Below are positions 59,459 through 64,000 of a stretch of 64,000 nucleotides of DNA, piece by piece. This DNA is from an uncultured Colwellia sp. GTDB lineage: Bacteria > Pseudomonadota > Gammaproteobacteria > Enterobacterales > Alteromonadaceae. The position numbers and the translations under genes were made by a program. The notes under the pieces are model-generated. The model was not told where the DNA came from. It worked only from the letters and a program-made list of their open reading frames with translations, and searched no databases. Numbering within the stretch: position 1 is the first letter of the stretch; each line of letters starts with the position of its first letter. The stretch lies in NCBI GenBank assembly GCA_913062815.1, contig CAJXWZ010000008.1, positions 1 to 64,000 of the forward strand, in the 5' to 3' direction.

Positions 59459-62400
59459 TTATTCTCCTACCAGCATAACAAGCGGCTGACCTTCAAAATA
59501 CACATATTCTTTAATGGTACTTCCTGTGTCATCAGCTTCTGCGATAAGCAAACCTTGCTCATCATAAATAAAGTAGACTTCACCAAAGACATTCGATTTT
59601 TTAACACGCTGTCCTAAACCGTTATAGTGATATGTAGTTTTCACGCCACTTTCATCATTTATGACTTCAATTAAACGATTATGATCACCGTAACTATAAG
59701 TGCGTTTACTGTCTTTAGTTCGGTTACCGTTAGCGTCATGAAGGTAAGGGCTAGCAAGTTGATTACTCTCAGCGTTATAAGTAAGCGAGTTAGCAGTTGC
59801 ATTGTCTGTTTTGGTTATGCGATTACTAGTACTGTCATAACTATACCCAAGAGTACCATAAGCGCCTGTTGCTTCTGTTAAACGGTCAAGTTCGTCATAG
59901 GAAAAACCTTGGTTGGACGTTGGCGTAACCGTATTAGCAAGTCCGGTGATATTACTATCACTGTTATAAGTAAGTGATGATTGATAAACACCGCTAACAT
60001 CAATACTTGCTAACTGACCATTTAAGTTATGGGTTTTAGCGGTTGCTTTACCATTACCTAATGTTAAAGACTTGGCTAAGCCAAACGGCACATAGCTTGC
60101 GTTGATAAGTAGATTTTGAGTAACTCCACTTTTTAGCTCATTGATAGCAGTGATTTGTCCGTGGGTATCGCGAGCAAGGTTAACAACTCGGCCGCTAGGC
60201 TGTGTAATTTGGGTCAGTTGCCCCACACCATTGTAGCCATAGCTTACGGTAAAGTTTTTACCTGATACCATTGAGCTTTTACTGCTTACTTGGCCAAGTG
60301 CATTATAGCTGTAGGTTGTAGCGCCACTGCCATCGGTTATTTGTGACAAACGTCCTTTGCCATGAGTACCGGTATCATAAATCAATGTGACATCTAAGGC
60401 ATCAGTTGGATAATCAATGCCTGTTAAGCGGTTGAGTGCATCATAACTGTAGTGAATAGTAGCGTTTTTAGCATCCGTTTTACTTAACTGGTTACCTGCA
60501 ACATCATAGGTAAAAGACGTTGTGCCCGTATCAGGACTCGTTTGGGAGAGCAAGTTACCAAAGCCATCATAACTGTAACTTGTTTGAGCATTATTAGGTG
60601 CATTTACCGAGGTTAAGTTATTCGCTGCATCATAGCCGTATGTAATCTTACCCTCCTTTGCATCAGTAGTTTCACTTAAGCGATTGAGTGCATCATAAAC
60701 TTGCTTCGCCTCTTTGAGTAATGGTGTTTTAACGCTGACTTGATTGCCTACAGCGTCATAACCAAAAATAGTGGTTTGGTTTAACCCATTAATTTGTGAG
60801 GTTAAGCGGTTCAACCCATCAAAAACCTGCTGCTGCGTTGCATACAAAGTATCTGCAGGGTCTTTAACGTCAATGTTAGTGACATTACCCATGACATCAT
60901 AGGTGTAATTGACGCTATTTCCTTGCCCATCTGACATTGTTGTTAATAAACGTGCACCACTGTATTCATAATTAGTGACTGCGCCTGATGGTAATGTGAT
61001 TTTAGTGAGTTGGCCAATATTGTCATATTCAAAACTAGTAATATTACCTGCTACTGTTTGGCTGACTAAACGATTTCGCACATCATAAACTAAGGTAGTA
61101 GTAACATTATTCGCATCAACTATTGTTGTTGGGTGACCATGTGCATCAAAACTGGTTATTTGAGTAACATTACCAACACCATCGGTGATACTGATTAAAT
61201 CATGTGACGTGTTATAAGAGAATGAGGTCGTATCTGTTACATCGGTGCGAGCACCATTAATACTCTGCAATAGCCCTGTTGCATTATAAGAATGGGTTGT
61301 AACACGTGCTGAATTTTCGGCAATCACCAAATCAGTTTCGGTAATACTTTCAAGCCTGCCCCGAACGCCATAAACATAATCTATTTTCAGCGTTGGTGTA
61401 GTCACTTTAGTTGGCAAAGATAAATCAGCATGCCATTCGGTTGTGGTCACTCGTGCTAGTGTTGTACCGTAAGCTTCAGTGCGTTTAGTTTGCAATCCGC
61501 GTGTATTGTATTCATAACGCGTTTCAATGCCATTAAAGTCAGTTTTTGAGGTCAGTTGATTAGTTGAATCATAAGCGTAACTTGCAATATCGCTATTACT
61601 ACACTGCCCACAATTGCCACCCGATACAGAGGTTAATCGCCCTTTATCATCAAACGTTAAGGTACGTGCTTGACCATTGGCTTCGGTAACAGAAACATCA
61701 TTGTCGTTATAAGAGATAGTAGTTTGTTTATAGCCACCGAAGTTAACACTACTGGTAGCGCGACCATCGGTACTATAACTCCAATTTGCATAAGGAAAGC
61801 TATTTGCATCTATAAGGCTTGTTAATGCATAGGGGTTATTAGTGTCAGTATAATGATATTGTGTAAAAGTATTATCCGTTGTATCTTCTGGAGTATTATC
61901 AGGATAGACAGCTTTAACTAGATTGCCGTTATTACCATACTCGTAGGTGGTAATATGAGCGTCTGGATCGGTTAACGAAGATAGGCGGCTCTCACTGTCA
62001 TAGTCTAAAGTTAATTGACGACCTGCGGGATCAGCTATGATAACTAATAAATCATTGGCATCATAAGATAAGGTTTGTTCTATGCCCTGATTATTAGCAA
62101 TTGAAGTAAGCTGTCCTTCACTATTATAAGTTTCAACATTACCTTGTGGATCGGTATAGAGCCAGTTATTACCTGATTTAACAACTTTATCACCTGTTAA
62201 ATAATCAGGCGTATAAGTGACAGTATCAGCACTAACACTGTAGTAAAACTTATCACCATTAGCCCTAATCAACACAACTTTAGATGCATCAGGGTAAACA
62301 ACTAAAGATAATTGATAACTGTGCATCCATTGCTTAAAACCTGTAGGAGCAATTACCCCTAAGTCACTAGTATTCACCCAATTGGAAACAGCAACTCCGG

Positions 62401-63409
62401 CATAGTCATCAGGTTGCACGTAGCGTGTCCATATTGTCGTGCCATCACTTTTCTGTGCGGGGGGACGAGTTACTTCGGGCGCACGAAAACTTTTATAGTT
62501 ACGAGAAAATTTTATTGGAAAGGAGCCACTGCCATTATAGTCTGGTAATTGTGGCTGTATTTTTTCGCCTGTTTCAGTATTAATTGGATTACCTGCATTT
62601 GCAGCACACATATCAACAGGGCGCCCCTTACAAACACCTAATATCTTATCTAACGTAGATGCGCCTGGCGGGCAGTATTTAACACACCCTAACGATGACT
62701 CTTCCCATTCATAAGGGGCTTTGCATTCAGTAATAAAAACTCGATCCCAATATGATACATTTTTACAGGATACATCGGCATTTTCACCCAAACCTGAATT
62801 GGAAAGAGGGGAGTGTTGAGTATCCTTACACTCAAATGATTCGTTTTTTGTGATTCTGAGACTATCGTTGTAATTCTTTACTAAACACCCCCATGCAACG
62901 GGTTCATGTTTATATGGTTGAGATATAGAAGCGGATATATCTTTATTAAATGATCTAACTAAAGCACTTCCATTAGAGGTTCCAAAGGCACTTCCTTGAT
63001 AAATCACCCAATCATCAAATTCCCAGTCACCATAAGTAACTTCACCAGTAATAACACCACAATCAGTTGTGTTTGAATAATCACCTATATTAAATTGATC
63101 TGACCAGTTACTTATTGCATCACTTTCAGAATATACATAGCCACTCGTATTATATCCTGTATATCGCGTAAAAATGGCCGTTTGTAAAGCTTCATGGTAA
63201 TGTATATACCAAAGCAAAGAAGAAGTAGTTGTTTGCTCCTCATCACGGACAATCCAGCCGTTTTGCCCATATTCAGAAATAATAGCTTGTTCCGCATCCG
63301 CTAAATCAAGATAGGTTGTATCTTTATAACGGTAAATGGTTTGGGTTTCTGCTGCAATAGAGACAGTAATATAGTAGAAAAAGTAGAAAAGCAATAATGA
63401 TATGCGCAT
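59459..63409 (-). CDS. Secreted Rhs/YD-repeat protein lacking the terminal cap
   Basis: The 1316-residue protein has a signal peptide ([21 protein letters not shown]) and a Cys-rich N-terminal region (about 100-270, unassigned). A DUF6531-type segment [13 protein letters not shown] follows at about 270-285, then a long series of YD repeats ([41 protein letters not shown]) to the end. It stops after [18 protein letters not shown], exactly where full Rhs proteins continue into [11 protein letters not shown]. That continuation is encoded by the next gene, two bases downstream. YD repeats form a closed shell around a toxin in Tc/Rhs proteins. Secretion is through Sec at least to the periplasm; no VgrG or PAAR domain is seen. 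Confidence 0.92.
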   Translation of the reverse strand: MRISLLLFYFFYYITVSIAAETQTIYRYKDTTYLDLADAEQAIISEYGQNGWIVRDEEQTTTSSLLWYIHYHEALQTAIFTRYTGYNTSGYVYSESDAISNWSDQFNIGDYSNTTDCGVITGEVTYGDWEFDDWVIYQGSAFGTSNGSALVRSFNKDISASISQPYKHEPVAWGCLVKNYNDSLRITKNESFECKDTQHSPLSNSGLGENADVSCKNVSYWDRVFITECKAPYEWEESSLGCVKYCPPGASTLDKILGVCKGRPVDMCAANAGNPINTETGEKIQPQLPDYNGSGSFPIKFSRNYKSFRAPEVTRPPAQKSDGTTIWTRYVQPDDYAGVAVSNWVNTSDLGVIAPTGFKQWMHSYQLSLVVYPDASKVVLIRANGDKFYYSVSADTVTYTPDYLTGDKVVKSGNNWLYTDPQGNVETYNSEGQLTSIANNQGIEQTLSYDANDLLVIIADPAGRQLTLDYDSESRLSSLTDPDAHITTYEYGNNGNLVKAVYPDNTPEDTTDNTFTQYHYTDTNNPYALTSLIDANSFPYANWSYSTDGRATSSVNFGGYKQTTISYNDNDVSVTEANGQARTLTFDDKGRLTSVSGGNCGQCSNSDIASYAYDSTNQLTSKTDFNGIETRYEYNTRGLQTKRTEAYGTTLARVTTTEWHADLSLPTKVTTPTLKIDYVYGVRGRLESITETDLVIAENSARVTTHSYNATGLLQSINGARTDVTDTTSFSYNTSHDLISITDGVGNVTQITSFDAHGHPTTIVDANNVTTTLVYDVRNRLVSQTVAGNITSFEYDNIGQLTKITLPSGAVTNYEYSGARLLTTMSDGQGNSVNYTYDVMGNVTNIDVKDPADTLYATQQQVFDGLNRLTSQINGLNQTTIFGYDAVGNQVSVKTPLLKEAKQVYDALNRLSETTDAKEGKITYGYDAANNLTSVNAPNNAQTSYSYDGFGNLLSQTSPDTGTTSFTYDVAGNQLSKTDAKNATIHYSYDALNRLTGIDYPTDALDVTLIYDTGTHGKGRLSQITDGSGATTYSYNALGQVSSKSSMVSGKNFTVSYGYNGVGQLTQITQPSGRVVNLARDTHGQITAINELKSGVTQNLLINASYVPFGLAKSLTLGNGKATAKTHNLNGQLASIDVSGVYQSSLTYNSDSNITGLANTVTPTSNQGFSYDELDRLTEATGAYGTLGYSYDSTSNRITKTDNATANSLTYNAESNQLASPYLHDANGNRTKDSKRTYSYGDHNRLIEVINDESGVKTTYHYNGLGQRVKKSNVFGEVYFIYDEQGLLIAEADDTGSTIKEYVYFEGQPLVMLVGE

Positions 63410-64000
63410 AACAACGATCCTTGTTGTATAAAAATTAATAACTTAGAAATAGTAGCTTACAAAATATGTAAACTCCAGACGCTTTAACCTTCAATACTAA
63501 ACAATGTTGCATAAACTAGAACTGAATCGATATAAATTTAGCAAGTGTCAAATAAGTTCTAGAATAATGATGAATCCAATAATTTCACAATTTGAAGTGC
63601 AACAAGGTAAGCTGTCACTATGTTTTGCCAATGATAAACTCCGCTAGTCAAGTTCATGCTTCGTTAGCAACTGTCTTTCATGTAAGAAAAGACTTCTCTC
63701 GTCAAAAAAGGGATGATTGGTTATATTACCATTACCTACTTAAAGAACAGTCAAAACAACCGTATTTTCAATATCTTAACTTAAGTAATGGGGTTAGTGA
63801 AATAGCCAATTAATATGGAGTTCTAGTTACTAAATAGACGATTTAAACTTATGCAGGGACAAGTATGCTACATACAATCTATCTCGGTTTGTGCCCGAAG
63901 CGTGATAAGGGCATTCATTTATAAATTTATTCAATCAAAGTTCAGACTTTTCACTCCTAGCTAAACTTTTTTTCATTAAACCCTATAGTCCCCAAAACCT
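63410..64000. other. Upstream region of the Rhs operon with an uncertain small ORF
   Basis: No secure gene. A plus-strand frame at 63631-63813 (from ATG; 60 residues, with VFHVRKDFSRQKRDDWLYYHYL) or 63592-63813 (from TTG) is open but has no clear ribosome-binding site or family, and may be a remnant. A second short frame starts at ATG 63570 (NPIISQFEVQQGKLSL). The Rhs promoter must lie between 63410 and about 63550. Confidence 0.35.

Noticed and set aside
55470-63409. One Rhs gene broken by a frameshift or sequencing error
   Set aside because: The second gene has its own signal peptide, ribosome-binding site and about 1085 unrelated residues before the Rhs cap, so no single-base change joins them.

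Overview
The window looks like chromosome from a marine, AT-rich gammaproteobacterium of the Alteromonadales, most likely a Colwellia, Thalassotalea or other Colwelliaceae relative. This rests on gene content and order (hflC-hflK-hflX-hfq-miaA-mutL-amidase-tsaE, trmA/fabR/sthA, rsgA-psd-orn, cpxP/cpxRA) and low-GC codon use; no rRNA, tRNA or marker comparison was possible. About three quarters of it (1 to roughly 43.6 kb) is ordinary chromosomal backbone. The last quarter (roughly 45.8 to 63.4 kb) is an accessory island in which almost every gene is on the minus strand.

Backbone. 0.3-8.1 kb: membrane-anchored RRM protein, DUF5610-type protein, trmA, fabR facing an acyl-lipid desaturase across a perfect FabR palindrome, sthA, a periplasmic histidine phosphatase and a lipoprotein, the last two separated by a 264-bp MITE. 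8.2-22.2 kb: malic enzyme, purA, a DUF2065 gene, hflC/hflK, hflX, hfq, miaA, mutL, AMIN/LysM amidase and tsaE (all minus strand), with queG diverging. 22.2-32.6 kb: a very large degenerate hybrid-kinase-like membrane protein, a DUF4442 protein, an EF-hand-like protein, orn, rsgA, psd, and a BlaI/BlaR1-like pair whose protease subunit ends in a TonB domain. 32.6-43.6 kb: cpxP facing cpxRA across two CpxR-box-like pairs, a DUF748 protein, an ion channel, an XRE membrane regulator, yceH, a MerR/TipAS regulator with its own palindromic operator, a lipase-like hydrolase and an acyltransferase. A TPR-sulfotransferase gene (43.9-45.8 kb) leads into the island.

Accessory island. Transcription runs from 63.4 kb downward. 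It begins with an Rhs system in which the Rhs polypeptide is divided between two adjacent genes: a 1316-residue secreted YD-repeat protein that stops where the terminal Rhs cap should begin, and a 1328-residue secreted protein made of four beta-helix modules, two Ig/PKD-like modules, the missing Rhs cap and a variable C-terminal tip. A small membrane protein follows two bases later. About 5 kb further on lies an orphan copy of the Rhs cap and tip with a related, Cys-Gly-Cys-ending tip, again followed directly by a small membrane protein. A series of further tiny membrane-protein genes follows, several ending in the same AAAGCC/GGCTTT hairpin; one is a duplicate pair about 8 kb apart. Between these modules sit hipBA, a PD-(D/E)XK-like protein, a tyrosine-recombinase remnant, an IS911-like IS3 element that has cut one of the small membrane genes, and a decayed AbiTii gene. 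Together this reads as a polymorphic-effector and defence island built by repeated module exchange. The strongest candidate for something undescribed is the split Rhs with its CGC-ending tip family and paired membrane proteins.
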